Positions 9,199-16,543 of a stretch of 30,799 nt of DNA are shown one piece after another. This DNA comes from CBDVBD01 sp965372135. Its GTDB lineage: Bacteria; Electryoneota; RPQS01; CBDVBD01. The DNA is taken from positions 1-30,799 of the forward strand of contig CBDVBD010000022.1 in assembly GCA_965372135.1 (NCBI GenBank), written 5' to 3'. Position numbers and translations under genes: made by a program. How positions within the stretch are numbered: the stretch's first letter is position 1; each line of letters starts with the position of its first letter. The notes below the pieces were generated by a model. It worked only from the letters and a program-made list of their open reading frames with translations. It searched no databases and was not told the origin of the DNA.

Positions 9199-9207
9199 AA
9201 TTTTATT
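9177..9207 (+). terminator. Probable terminator of the glycosyltransferase-selenoprotein unit
   Basis: Perfect inverted repeat TTAGCGGAAGC / GCTTCCGCTAA separated by TT, followed by TTTTATT. It forms the second hairpin of the intergenic repeat, so the repeat may bring its own terminator. Confidence 0.6.
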
Positions 9208-9340
9208 CCTTCTCCAGCCCCATATGGGCGTTGGAGAGTATCCCGCCTGGGCGGGAAACGCCCTGGGTCCATGTATCCCCCTAAAAAAACTCCCCCCCGG
9301 TTACCGGGGGGGAATAAAAGGGGGGGTTCTTCAAGAGTAG

Positions 9341-9373
9341 GTCAGTCCGGCAGCTGCCGGATGCGATCCTGAC
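9341..9373. repeat. REP-like palindromic element, copy 2
   Basis: Outer arms GTCAG (9341-9345) and CTGAC (9369-9373) around the perfect 16-bp palindrome TCCGGCAGCTGCCGGA (9346-9361). Same plan as 5236-5275. Confidence 0.65.
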
Positions 9374-9423
9374 ATTTTCCTATCATCCCGTCCGCCATTT
9401 GGCGGAATGCAGGATCCAGGGTT

Positions 9424-9441
9424 GTCATTGCGAGCGAAGCG
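9424..9441 (+). repeat. Partial copy of the GTCATTGCGAG-type dispersed repeat
   Basis: GTCATTGCGAGCGAAGCG matches the start of the repeat found inside the glycosyltransferase gene at 6291-6324, with the canonical GTCATTGCGAG beginning. Confidence 0.55.
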
Positions 9442-9528
9442 CTGAAAGTCCGCCTATGGCGGACTTGTGCGCCTATGGCGCATCATCGCACATCCTATTC
9501 TGTCATCCCCGCGCAGGCGGAGACCCAG

Positions 9529-9602
9529 TTTCGAACTTGTCCGCCGCAGGCGGATTTGGAACTTCGAAATTGTTTCGAACTTGTCCGCCGCAGGCGGATT
9601 TG
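9529..9602 (+). repeat. Direct repeat of 30 bp, two identical units, each with a palindrome
   Basis: Units at 9529-9558 and 9573-9602 start TTTCGAACTTGTCCGCC and continue GCAGGCGGATTTG; each carries the hairpin TCCGCCGCAGGCGGA. The period is 44 bases. Confidence 0.85.
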
Positions 9603-9793
9603 TGATTTGGAATTTTACCCCTATGGGGTATTTACAATTTCTTCTTTTCCCTTTTCAATTTTCGTTTCTCTTTTGTACTAAGCTGGGCTTTTTTCTGTTG
9701 TTCTCTTTTGCCTTTATCTTTTTTTCCCTTATCACCCATCTCTATTTCTCCTTTCGTGAAAATGTCTGGTATTTCTTAATCAGTCCCCAACTT

Positions 9794-9906
9794 CACCAGG
9801 ACGGTATCATCCGCTACAAACACATCGACTACAGCCTTCGCTTAGACGAAATCCTCTGCAGGCAGGTGGAAGTCTGATGGAATAATATGGAGTGCTCAGG
9901 TTTGTG
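9794..9906 (+). pseudogene. Decayed duplicate of the 3' end of the TPR-TlpA selenoprotein gene
   Basis: This stretch aligns base for base with 9032-9144, which covers the last 30 or so codons, the stop region and the start of the following repeat. It would read HQDGIIRYKHIDYSLRLDEI, against DQDGIIRYKHIGYSPRLDET in the intact gene. About a dozen substitutions and small deletions separate them; a one-base deletion near the end shifts the frame just before the old stop. It has no thioredoxin active site and no start of its own, so it is a non-functional remnant of a local duplication. Confidence 0.85.
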
Positions 9907-9952
9907 TGCGCATAATATGACTGGATAGCTCGGTTTGTTCGTCAAACCGGAT

Positions 9953-10426
9953 TTATTCTATATTGAAAGATTCCTTCTTCAATTTCTCAATAATATCACG
10001 GACTTGCTGCTCTTCAGATTTGGGCTGCAAATCATCTGGATATGTTGCCCAGAAGGTATTGTCACGGTATTCGAGAATCCATATACCCGTGGTTCCCTTA
10101 GCATAGTAAATGTCCGTTGATGCACTCATATTATCCGACTCTGAAGGCAAAGATAAGGGAATCTTGTTTCCAATCACGATCTTGAAGTCGAGCAGTGTAT
10201 TTTTTAGCATGTCCGACACTGTTATATATGCGGTGTCGTATAGAAAATAATACTTCTTAATGGGAGGAACTGCGATCTTAATGCTGTCAATCGTTCCAAT
10301 AATAATAACTGGAGAACGCTTAACAAGTTTATCCAATGGAACAGAAAGCCAGCAGGCATCGGCATTAGGTGCTGTCAGTACAACCAACCCAATCCCTACC
10401 AAACACAACAGGAATGCACGGATCAT
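9953..10426 (-). CDS. Secreted TIMP/netrin-like protein of unknown function
   Basis: A protein of 157 residues with a signal peptide (MIRAFLLCLVGIGLVVL) ending in NADACW; Cys25 is probably the first mature residue or close to it. The mature start ACWLSVPLDKLVKRSPVIIIGTI resembles the N-terminal segment of bacterial TIMP/NTR-like secreted proteins, in which a Cys-x motif is followed by a region reading like 'hadavfvGtv'. Only one Cys is present after cleavage, so the disulfides of true TIMPs cannot form. I chose the ATG at 10424-10426 because GGAAG lies about eight bases upstream; an ATG at 10448-10450 has no such site. The family call is tentative; secretion is well supported. Confidence 0.6.
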   Translation of the reverse strand: MIRAFLLCLVGIGLVVLTAPNADACWLSVPLDKLVKRSPVIIIGTIDSIKIAVPPIKKYYFLYDTAYITVSDMLKNTLLDFKIVIGNKIPLSLPSESDNMSASTDIYYAKGTTGIWILEYRDNTFWATYPDDLQPKSEEQQVRDIIEKLKKESFNIE

Positions 10427-10644
10427 ATTGTTGCTTCCAACGTTCAGCATTGTTTATTTCGATCCTTATAAAGTCCCATTAAGGTTCGGTATAAATCCCA
10501 TCACCAGATAAATTAGTAAATAACCATAATAAAATCAAGGATTATTTTGGATTTACTGAAGAATACCCTGCTTTAATTACAATATATTCATCCTTAATCC
10601 CCACTATCGCACTACCAGCAATCCCAAACTAAAGGTATCTCTGA
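10427..10644. other. Intergenic region with upstream element B
   Basis: AT-rich spacer of 218 bp between two minus-strand genes. It contains a 47-bp block (10510-10556) that recurs at 12482-12528. On the minus strand TTGATT is followed after 17 bases by TAATTT, a possible promoter for the gene at 9953-10426. Confidence 0.5.
10510..10556 (-). repeat. Repeated intergenic element, copy B
   Basis: On the plus strand it reads AAATTAGTAAATAACCA then AAAATCAAGGATTATTTTGG. Copy A at 12482-12528 reads AAACTAATAAATAACCA then AAAATCAAGAATTATTTCGG. About seven mismatches and one indel separate them. Confidence 0.6.
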
Positions 10645-12123
10645 TTACTCAGTATCCCAATTCAATAATCGTCTTTCCCCTTCAAGAGACTTGATGTCTG
10701 TAACGTCCTGGGATACCTCCAGAGTACCTTGGAAAGTGCCTTCATCGTCACGCACTGCGAAATATCGGATGTAAATAAACTTTCCGCCCATCTGAATCCA
10801 GAAATCAGCCTGGTCTTTGGTACCGGCTTTGAACTCAGCCACAATTTTGTTCACCACGTCCAGACTCTTGGGTGGATGACAGTTCTGAACACTCCTCCCG
10901 ATAATACCGGGACTTCTGGGAAAAATCCGCTCTTTGCCTGCGGAAAAATATCGTACTCGGTTGTTTTCGTCCACAAATGTGATGTCCACCGGCAGGTGCT
11001 TCAGCATTAGATTGACCTGATCCACGGTCAACTGCCCGGTATCCAATTCCAGCTTGCCTGCATCTTTATCCATATCTATCTCCTTAGCGGTTTCGGTAGC
11101 GATTTTTTCTTTCGGCAAATCCTCAGCAGGTTCTTTGAAAGCGTACCCGATATCACGTTCCCCTTTTCTGATATCGATCCAATCCGACTCGTCGAAAATT
11201 TCCAGGGTGAATGCAAAAAGGATATGGCTCTCTTTGAAAATCATATCCACGATTGCATTTGAAACGACCTTGCCACTCTCAATAAATGACACAATATCTT
11301 GACTGTCAAGCGCTTCCCTGGTTTGCTTGAGCTGCGCACGGATTTCGTCATGAACGCCCCACATCACTTGAGGTGGACCGGTAATCCCATGTTTCTCAAG
11401 AAAAGGAAAGAGTTGATTTTCCTTGCGCTGGTAATGAATTTCCACTTTGGAAAGTACGTAGAGTGTTTTCCGTAAAGACTCTTCCAGTTCTCGAAATTTT
11501 TCCTGCGTACCGTCCACCTGAAGCTGCTGGATCAGCAGGTCCATATCGGCGGCTGCATTTGTGAATAACTTGTTTTCCTCCATGAAGGTATGTACCGGGT
11601 GCCCATTAGGCACATCGGGCAAGTCTTGAACATCCAATGCCTCCTTGAAAATGCCAACATGAAGTTCGGACAAACGCTGCAGGTTCTTAACGGGCATTCC
11701 CTCCTTGATAAGCTGCTCTTCCATTGCTACGATCTCGGTAGGGTTTATATCAGCTATCAACTCGTCGAACCGCGCCTTCATTTCCTCATACGGAGCATCA
11801 TTGTGAAGGTCGAGGAGGATTTGTTTCAACTTTGCGGTTTTTCCCGGGTCGATAGAAACCTTATCCTTTCCAAGTGCGCTGAAATCCACATCCGCACAGG
11901 TACGTTGTTCGATTTCGGCGTTGATATCGTTGATTAACTTATCCACCGGGATCCCGCCAATCCCTGCCACTTGGTTTAGAGTAGCCATCTTTCCCAATGT
12001 AGCCCGCATCATCTTGTTTTTCAGCAACCCGAATTTCGGATTATAGGCAGCCAGGAAATCAACCAGGAACGGATACGTCTTCAATAGTTCGTTAATTGAA
12101 GTATTTGGTGATAGTTCAAGCAA
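10645..12123 (-). CDS. DUF1858-DUF438-hemerythrin-PAS sensor protein
   Basis: A cytoplasmic protein of 492 residues with four parts in order: DUF1858 (about 4-62, NELLKTYPFLVDFLAAYNPKF), DUF438 (about 95-165), a hemerythrin HHE domain (about 172-310) with candidate iron ligands His178, Glu182, His230, Glu235, His258 and His300, and a C-terminal PAS domain (about 367-480, VDITFVDENNRVRYFS). This is the standard DUF438-PAS architecture and the length is normal. It probably senses oxygen, nitric oxide or redox state; no output domain is present, so the signal must go to a partner. The start is TTG at 12121-12123, supported by AGAGGAG six bases upstream; no in-frame ATG lies nearby. The small membrane protein gene upstream (12168-12419) may share the transcript. 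Confidence 0.88.
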   Translation of the reverse strand: MLELSPNTSINELLKTYPFLVDFLAAYNPKFGLLKNKMMRATLGKMATLNQVAGIGGIPVDKLINDINAEIEQRTCADVDFSALGKDKVSIDPGKTAKLKQILLDLHNDAPYEEMKARFDELIADINPTEIVAMEEQLIKEGMPVKNLQRLSELHVGIFKEALDVQDLPDVPNGHPVHTFMEENKLFTNAAADMDLLIQQLQVDGTQEKFRELEESLRKTLYVLSKVEIHYQRKENQLFPFLEKHGITGPPQVMWGVHDEIRAQLKQTREALDSQDIVSFIESGKVVSNAIVDMIFKESHILFAFTLEIFDESDWIDIRKGERDIGYAFKEPAEDLPKEKIATETAKEIDMDKDAGKLELDTGQLTVDQVNLMLKHLPVDITFVDENNRVRYFSAGKERIFPRSPGIIGRSVQNCHPPKSLDVVNKIVAEFKAGTKDQADFWIQMGGKFIYIRYFAVRDDEGTFQGTLEVSQDVTDIKSLEGERRLLNWDTE

Positions 12124-12167
12124 AACTGTCTCCTCTTAAATTATGTTTGAACTCAATCGATCAGTGA

Positions 12168-12419
12168 TTACAATGCATATGTTAGAACGATAGCGATGGT
12201 GACAATAATTATTGCTATACCCCAGTACAATGATTTATCCTCTTTCGATTTACCTTTGGTAAAAATGTACAATAAATATACATAGACAGGTCCGTTTGTC
12301 ACAAATAGATCCGGCTCTGCATGAAATACTCGTTTCACCAAAATCGCGATGCCTATAATACATATCCCTGTTACCAATGCTAACTTGATTTCCGCAGTCT
12401 TGAATAGGTTTTTAGCCAT
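12168..12419 (-). CDS. Small membrane protein, unknown
   Basis: A protein of 83 residues with three hydrophobic segments: IKLALVTGICIIGIAILV, a shorter VYVYLLYIF and LYWGIAIIIVTIAIVLTYAL, separated by a Lys/Asp-rich loop (KGKSKEDK). No family is recognised. I chose the ATG at 12417-12419 because GGGAG stands five bases upstream; a GTG two codons earlier overlaps that site. It precedes the DUF438 sensor by 44 bases, so they may be cotranscribed. Confidence 0.6.
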   Translation of the reverse strand: MAKNLFKTAEIKLALVTGICIIGIAILVKRVFHAEPDLFVTNGPVYVYLLYIFTKGKSKEDKSLYWGIAIIIVTIAIVLTYAL

Positions 12420-12481
12420 ATTCACTCCCGGTTAGTTATGATGTTACTTTTTTACCTAAAAATCTCTATATGATTTAGCAT

Positions 12482-12528
12482 AAACTAATAAATAACCACA
12501 CAAAATCAAGAATTATTTCGGATTTTCT
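12482..12528 (-). repeat. Repeated intergenic element, copy A
   Basis: Second copy of the block at 10510-10556. It starts in the gap upstream of the small membrane protein gene and runs into the last codons of the GNAT gene. The first 14 bases (AAACTAATAAATAA) also occur at 74-87, at the stop of the PD40 gene. Confidence 0.6.
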
Positions 12529-13058
12529 ATTGGAACCATTTCAGTTGCTAACAAGCCCAAAACCATAATGTCACGATGCCGGTCTCCGTCGAAATGAGCC
12601 CGGCGTTTCACCCCTTCTCTCTTGAATCCCAGACCTTTCAGAAGCCCGAGACTTACTTCGTTGAACTCATAGACTTCGGCTTCAACCCGATGGGCGCCGT
12701 CAGCGAAAAGTTGTGCCAAGAAATACTGCAATGCGTCCTTTGCATATCCTTTTCCTCGGTGTTCCCCCAGTGCAAATCGTAGCCATGCGAGACGATGCGA
12801 AGAATCTATCCAATTGATACGCACATAACCGATAGGCTGCTCGGTATCCCTTTTCACTACAACAAGGTATAGTTGATCCTTAGACTTGAGAGCACGTTTG
12901 ATGTCCTTGCTTTCCTTTTTAAATGATACATCAACGCCGGGATCAAGTGCCATTCTTTGAATTACAGGATCCCGCTTCCACTTGGCGATAAGGGGAGCAT
13001 CGCTGCGCTCAACCACCCTCAGATAGACTTCCTTCCCTTCACAGAACGATTCACTCAT
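12513..13058 (-). CDS. GNAT-family acetyltransferase, RimJ/RimL-like
   Basis: A protein of 181 residues with the Acetyltransf_3 pattern: VYLRVVERSDAPLIAKW at the start, IGYVRINWID in the middle strand, the acetyl-CoA pyrophosphate loop LGEHRGKGYAKDAL (about 97-110) and ending GLLKGLGFKREGVKRRAHF. Members acetylate protein N-termini, antibiotics or small amines; the substrate here is unknown. It begins 14 bases after the stop of the YhaN-like gene, on the same strand, and is probably translated from the same message, but nothing ties it to DNA repair by function. Confidence 0.85.
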   Translation of the reverse strand: MSESFCEGKEVYLRVVERSDAPLIAKWKRDPVIQRMALDPGVDVSFKKESKDIKRALKSKDQLYLVVVKRDTEQPIGYVRINWIDSSHRLAWLRFALGEHRGKGYAKDALQYFLAQLFADGAHRVEAEVYEFNEVSLGLLKGLGFKREGVKRRAHFDGDRHRDIMVLGLLATEMVPIENPK

Positions 13059-13072
13059 AACATTTCTTCACC

Positions 13073-15211
13073 CTATTTCAGCAGCACCAACTTCCCCCAA
13101 TCCTTGAATCCCGGATCCTGGGTAAACAAGATCACCTGATGCCTTTCTGAAATCGCCTCGAACGCCTTCCGCGCTAATTCCCGCCGTTCCGGATCGAAAT
13201 GCACGAACGGATCATCCAACAAAAACGGCAGCGGCACATCCCGGCTCAGCGCTTCGGACAACGCCACCCGGTACGCTAAGTACAACTGGTCCATCGTGCC
13301 CCGCGACAACTCATTCGGTGTCACTTCCGGATTCAACTTGTGCTCGATCAGCGGATTCCAAAAATCATCCAACACCACCGTCCGATCCGGATTCCCCGTC
13401 CAACCGTTGAATAAAGCATCCAACCGTTCCTCGATCACCCCCTTATGCTCATCCCGGATACTGTCGATCGCTTCCGCCATGCAATCCGACGCCAGCAACA
13501 GCGCATCCCGTTGACGTTTATAGTCTATCTGCCGCTTTTCTAATGTCTTTATCTCCTCTTCCAACCATTCCAAATCGTCCACACCGCTACCAACCACACG
13601 CGCCCAATCGAGTTTCAGATTTTCCTTTTCCTGATTTAGTTCGTTAATCTTATCTTGTAATATGTTGCATTCTGAATGAAGTCGATTAATTTCTTTATCC
13701 AATTCGATTGGTTTATCTTCAAACTGTTTCAATGGAGCATGATCGTCGAACAATTGCTTTAGTTCCTTTTGAATTCCAACGAATTTCGCTTGCGTGATCT
13801 CATGTTCCACTTGAATTTCATCTATTGACGAATATTGCTCTATCGCCTGATTCAACCCCTCCAGGTCACCTTTCAGTTTTTCATACTGGTTCCATTTTGT
13901 TAGAGCATCCTCAGGTCCGTGATTATCCAAAATAGGTAGCAGTTTTGTGAATATTTCTTTCATTTCACGTGTGATACTGTCAATTTCCTTTTGCAGCTTT
14001 TCTTTGGAGCGCTCTAAAGTTTCCTTTTGTGCCACAACTATTTTATTGATAAAGATCCGCCAAATTGCAGCTACTGAGATTCCAATTATGATCCCGATGA
14101 TGATATACAGCAGCAAATATCCGGCAAAGGCACCAACAATTCCGGCAACGAAAATCGCTAAAGGAACTGGAATCAAGTATTTTTTGCTTACTGGTTCATT
14201 ATCGATTTCCTGTTTCTTTTCGGTTTCAAGTTGTTCTTCCTTGTCTGTTTTGCGCTTGGCTCCATCAATGAATAGCGTAATTGATCTACTAGTATCATCC
14301 GGGGCAGATGCGAAATCGACAAATTCATCCTTTAATTTCGCTTCTGTATTATCCTTTTGTTTGATTAGGTCATTGAGGTCTTGAAGCCTTTTACCAGTCG
14401 TGGCAAGTTCCTTTTTAACTGACTCCTCTTGAAGTAGAAGGTTGGAAAGTTTAATGAGATCTTCCTGTGTATCCTGATAGGTTGTATATTGCTTCTGTAT
14501 CTCAGGTAACTCCAGGTTTATTTCACTTAATCGCCTATCAATATGACTTGCCTGCTGTAATTTATCCTTGGCATCGTTCCGTTGAATACGCTTCTCCCTT
14601 ATTTCATCATCCAGGATTTCTATAATTCTTTTCTTTGATAGACGTTTTGTCCCCCAGGGCGGTTTCTCCCAGGTGAGTTCGCTGTATTTTTCATGCAACT
14701 GTTTTAAGACATCCAAAGCATCTTTCCGCCCGCTGCCGGTGATCCGCTGTCGGAGGTCTTCTGAAATGTCAGTTGCTAACTCCTCCTGTTTTATAAACGA
14801 CAATCGGTGGAACATCTCCGATTCTGTTAAAGGCAAAATCTTGGAAATTACATCTCGAAATGGTTCAGCTTTTCTGCTTCGGGGGTTGAATTCGGCATTA
14901 AATAACATGTTGCCGTTACCAGTTAGAATCACAAAATCCCGATCCCACTCCCGATCCAGATCATACTGGTTGCCATTTACTTCGAACCGAATTCTGCCCC
15001 CGAATCTCAAACACCCACCCCATGGTTTCCATCGCGCTTCCTCCGATGCGTGATCGAATCCGAAAATCAACGCACTGATAGCACGCATCAAAGTCGATTT
15101 CCCCGCTTCGTTGGGACCGAATACCACCACCCGGTCGGCGTCGAAATTCAACGTTCCTGAATCGCCGGTAAAGCACCCCATCCCATCTAATGTGATCTCA
15201 AGGATTCGCAC
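13073..15211 (-). CDS. SbcC/Rad50-type ATPase with central membrane hairpin (YhaN-like)
   Basis: An SMC-like ATPase of 712 residues. Walker A is GPNEAGKS (32-39), the ABC signature is LSRGTMDQ (635-642) and Walker B is LDDPFVHFD (665-673). Coiled coil flanks a hydrophobic double segment at about 346-388 (YLIPVPLAIFVAGIVGAFAG and following). True SbcC has a zinc hook there; Bacillus YhaN has membrane segments instead, so this is YhaN-like and may hold the coiled coil at the membrane. The start is GTG at 15209-15211, directly abutting the TAG stop of the phosphoesterase gene, which implies translational coupling. Likely role: ATP-driven partner of the nuclease encoded just upstream, acting on DNA ends or other nucleic acid. 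Confidence 0.85.
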   Translation of the reverse strand: MRILEITLDGMGCFTGDSGTLNFDADRVVVFGPNEAGKSTLMRAISALIFGFDHASEEARWKPWGGCLRFGGRIRFEVNGNQYDLDREWDRDFVILTGNGNMLFNAEFNPRSRKAEPFRDVISKILPLTESEMFHRLSFIKQEELATDISEDLRQRITGSGRKDALDVLKQLHEKYSELTWEKPPWGTKRLSKKRIIEILDDEIREKRIQRNDAKDKLQQASHIDRRLSEINLELPEIQKQYTTYQDTQEDLIKLSNLLLQEESVKKELATTGKRLQDLNDLIKQKDNTEAKLKDEFVDFASAPDDTSRSITLFIDGAKRKTDKEEQLETEKKQEIDNEPVSKKYLIPVPLAIFVAGIVGAFAGYLLLYIIIGIIIGISVAAIWRIFINKIVVAQKETLERSKEKLQKEIDSITREMKEIFTKLLPILDNHGPEDALTKWNQYEKLKGDLEGLNQAIEQYSSIDEIQVEHEITQAKFVGIQKELKQLFDDHAPLKQFEDKPIELDKEINRLHSECNILQDKINELNQEKENLKLDWARVVGSGVDDLEWLEEEIKTLEKRQIDYKRQRDALLLASDCMAEAIDSIRDEHKGVIEERLDALFNGWTGNPDRTVVLDDFWNPLIEHKLNPEVTPNELSRGTMDQLYLAYRVALSEALSRDVPLPFLLDDPFVHFDPERRELARKAFEAISERHQVILFTQDPGFKDWGKLVLLK

Positions 15212-16342
15212 CTAATCAGCATCCTTTTGTATAAATAGCTCTAATCCGTACCTGAGCGCCATTTCCGCCACTCTATCATCCAATTCCCAATCTTTCTGTT
15301 TCCGTTCCCGAACCGCACGCACGAAACCACCTCGCACCGTCGGTTCCTGCGCAATCCGGTCGATGGTTTCACCCTCTAACAACACCGTATCATCTATCAG
15401 CCTCAGGAAAAAACACTTTTCCAGAGCCCCGGCTTGAACCGTAGCAAAATCAATCGTTCCCCCGGCTGATCCCCTGATCGTGATCTGGTAAATGTCATCC
15501 GGACTGGTTATCATCTTCAACATCTGACTTGTCACTTGCTCGGTATTAGATTCTTCCCAACCGGTTACGTCCAATTCCAGATCGTAAATCGTCCGGGACT
15601 GAAATATTTCCTTCTCAACCTGAACACCGCCATCGTCAAAGGTCACCATCACCAAATACCGATCCCCGGTTTCCTGCATTGTTACACCCTCCAAAGTGCC
15701 GGGATACACTACAGAAATCCCTTGTGCATTTGTCTCGGAAAATCGGTGAAAATGCCCTAACGCAATGTAATCCATTCCCGTCGAACCTAACTTTTGCGGG
15801 TCTAACGGACAATCCCGGGAATGCACTCCCCACTGCTTAGAATGCATCAACGACCCATGAATCACTGCAATATGTACACCGGGATCATCGGTACGCTTGA
15901 AGTTGTCAAAAGGACCGTTCGAAAGCGTGGGCTGGTAAGTCATCCCATACAAATGCACCTGGGTCCCTTTAATATCCAATGTCATCGGTTCACTGATGTT
16001 CGGCGGTGTAATCAAAGAAACTCCGGGAAACTTGTGCACCCGCCACACCGAATCCGGATAATAATAGGCATCGTGATTCCCCGGCACCAACACCGCCGGA
16101 ATCCCCGCTTCATCCAATCGAGCTATCTGTTTCCGGAAAAACTCCACCAACTCATCCGCAGGACGATGGCTGTCGAAGGTATCCCCGGCAAACATCACCA
16201 AATCCACTCGTTCGATAGCGGTGTCGATTGCCCGTACCAGATCAGCTTTCAAATCCTCCCGGCGATCATGAGCACGGTCACCAAGCCACCGTAAAGGTGC
16301 CCCTAAATGCAGATCCGCCAGATGTAGTACTTTAATAGACAT
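15212..16342 (-). CDS. SbcD/YhaO-type metallophosphoesterase nuclease
   Basis: A protein of 376 residues with all calcineurin-type motifs: ADLHLG (9-14), GDTFD (about 53-57), GNHD (about 88-91), VIHGS and GHFHRF. These bind two metal ions in Mre11/SbcD nucleases. The capping C-terminal half (about 250-376) is as in YhaO. The ATG at 16340-16342 starts MSIKVLHLAD exactly where the family starts; there is no Shine-Dalgarno motif. It is the first gene of a three-gene unit (nuclease, ATPase, GNAT), with a minus-strand promoter overlapping the divergent plus-strand one. Likely function: end-processing nuclease subunit with the following ATPase. Confidence 0.9.
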   Translation of the reverse strand: MSIKVLHLADLHLGAPLRWLGDRAHDRREDLKADLVRAIDTAIERVDLVMFAGDTFDSHRPADELVEFFRKQIARLDEAGIPAVLVPGNHDAYYYPDSVWRVHKFPGVSLITPPNISEPMTLDIKGTQVHLYGMTYQPTLSNGPFDNFKRTDDPGVHIAVIHGSLMHSKQWGVHSRDCPLDPQKLGSTGMDYIALGHFHRFSETNAQGISVVYPGTLEGVTMQETGDRYLVMVTFDDGGVQVEKEIFQSRTIYDLELDVTGWEESNTEQVTSQMLKMITSPDDIYQITIRGSAGGTIDFATVQAGALEKCFFLRLIDDTVLLEGETIDRIAQEPTVRGGFVRAVRERKQKDWELDDRVAEMALRYGLELFIQKDAD

Positions 16343-16346
16343 ATTG

Positions 16347-16375
16347 TTGACAATGTGGTAAAGAAAGTGTATATT
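16347..16375 (+). promoter_or_regulatory. Strong sigma70-type promoter
   Basis: TTGACA (16347-16352), 17 bases, TATATT (16370-16375). Predicted start near 16382, about 160 bases before the first plausible ATG. Confidence 0.7.
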
Positions 16376-16400
16376 ATATTGCTGGGATTTGAGGGCAAAA
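16373..16400 (-). promoter_or_regulatory. Overlapping divergent promoter for the sbcD-like operon
   Basis: On the minus strand TTTTGC (16400-16395), 16 bases, TATAAT (16378-16373). Its -10 box shares bases with the plus-strand -10 box, so the two promoters probably compete for polymerase. Confidence 0.45.
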
Positions 16401-16543
16401 CATCCCTATTGTATTGTGCCGTCATATGCCCTCATGCGACGGAAAGGATTGGCAGACGAGGGAGACTGCCAACACCGCTCGAATCCCGGGGATCAAACCC
16501 CATTCAAGATAACAATATCTTCTCGAACTGTCAAACACTTTTT
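16382..16543 (+). ncRNA. Structured 5' leader or small RNA of unknown class
   Basis: About 160 bases follow a strong promoter before the membrane protein ATG. Hairpins visible: GGGAT/ATCCC (16384-16406, loop with GAGGGC), CCGTC/GACGG (16419-16442, loop with GCCCTC), TTGGCAG/CTGCCAA (16449-16472, loop with GAGGG), GGGG/CCCC (16488-16501) and AAGATA/TATCTT. The GCCCTC loop can pair with either purine-rich loop, giving alternative kissing interactions. I do not recognise a known riboswitch class. The frame through this stretch is open by chance. Confidence 0.4.

Larger units (their letters stand above)
9208..9793. repeat. Palindrome-rich noncoding block
   Basis: No gene is supported here. The block is a string of short perfect palindromes: GCCCCATATGGGC (about 9218-9230), CCCGCCTGGGCGGG (9242-9255), a 9-bp stem CCCCCCCGG/CCGGGGGGG (9292-9312), TCCGCCATTTGGCGGA (about 9390-9405), AGTCCGCCTATGGCGGACT (about 9447-9465), GCGCCTATGGCGC (about 9469-9481) and ACCCCTATGGGGT (about 9617-9629). 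From about 9640 it becomes a T-rich tract. Many share the plan GCC-few bases-GGC. Confidence 0.6.

Noticed and set aside
9467..9877. Open frame of 136 codons on the plus strand
   Set aside because: It runs through palindromic repeats, a T-rich tract and the decayed duplicate; no ribosome site, no coherent protein family.
13947..14384. Plus-strand frame opposite the YhaN-like ATPase
   Set aside because: Hydrophobic, Ser-rich shadow of the coiled-coil and membrane region; no start signals.
16428..16500. tRNA-Leu-like stretch (GCCCTCATG, GGATTGGCAGACGAGGG, TCGAATCCC)
   Set aside because: Wording resembles a tRNA-Leu D-arm, but no 3' acceptor strand pairs with GCCCTCA, the T-arm bases do not pair and no anticodon arm sits at the right distance. 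It was also checked as a tRNA-Sec and fails.
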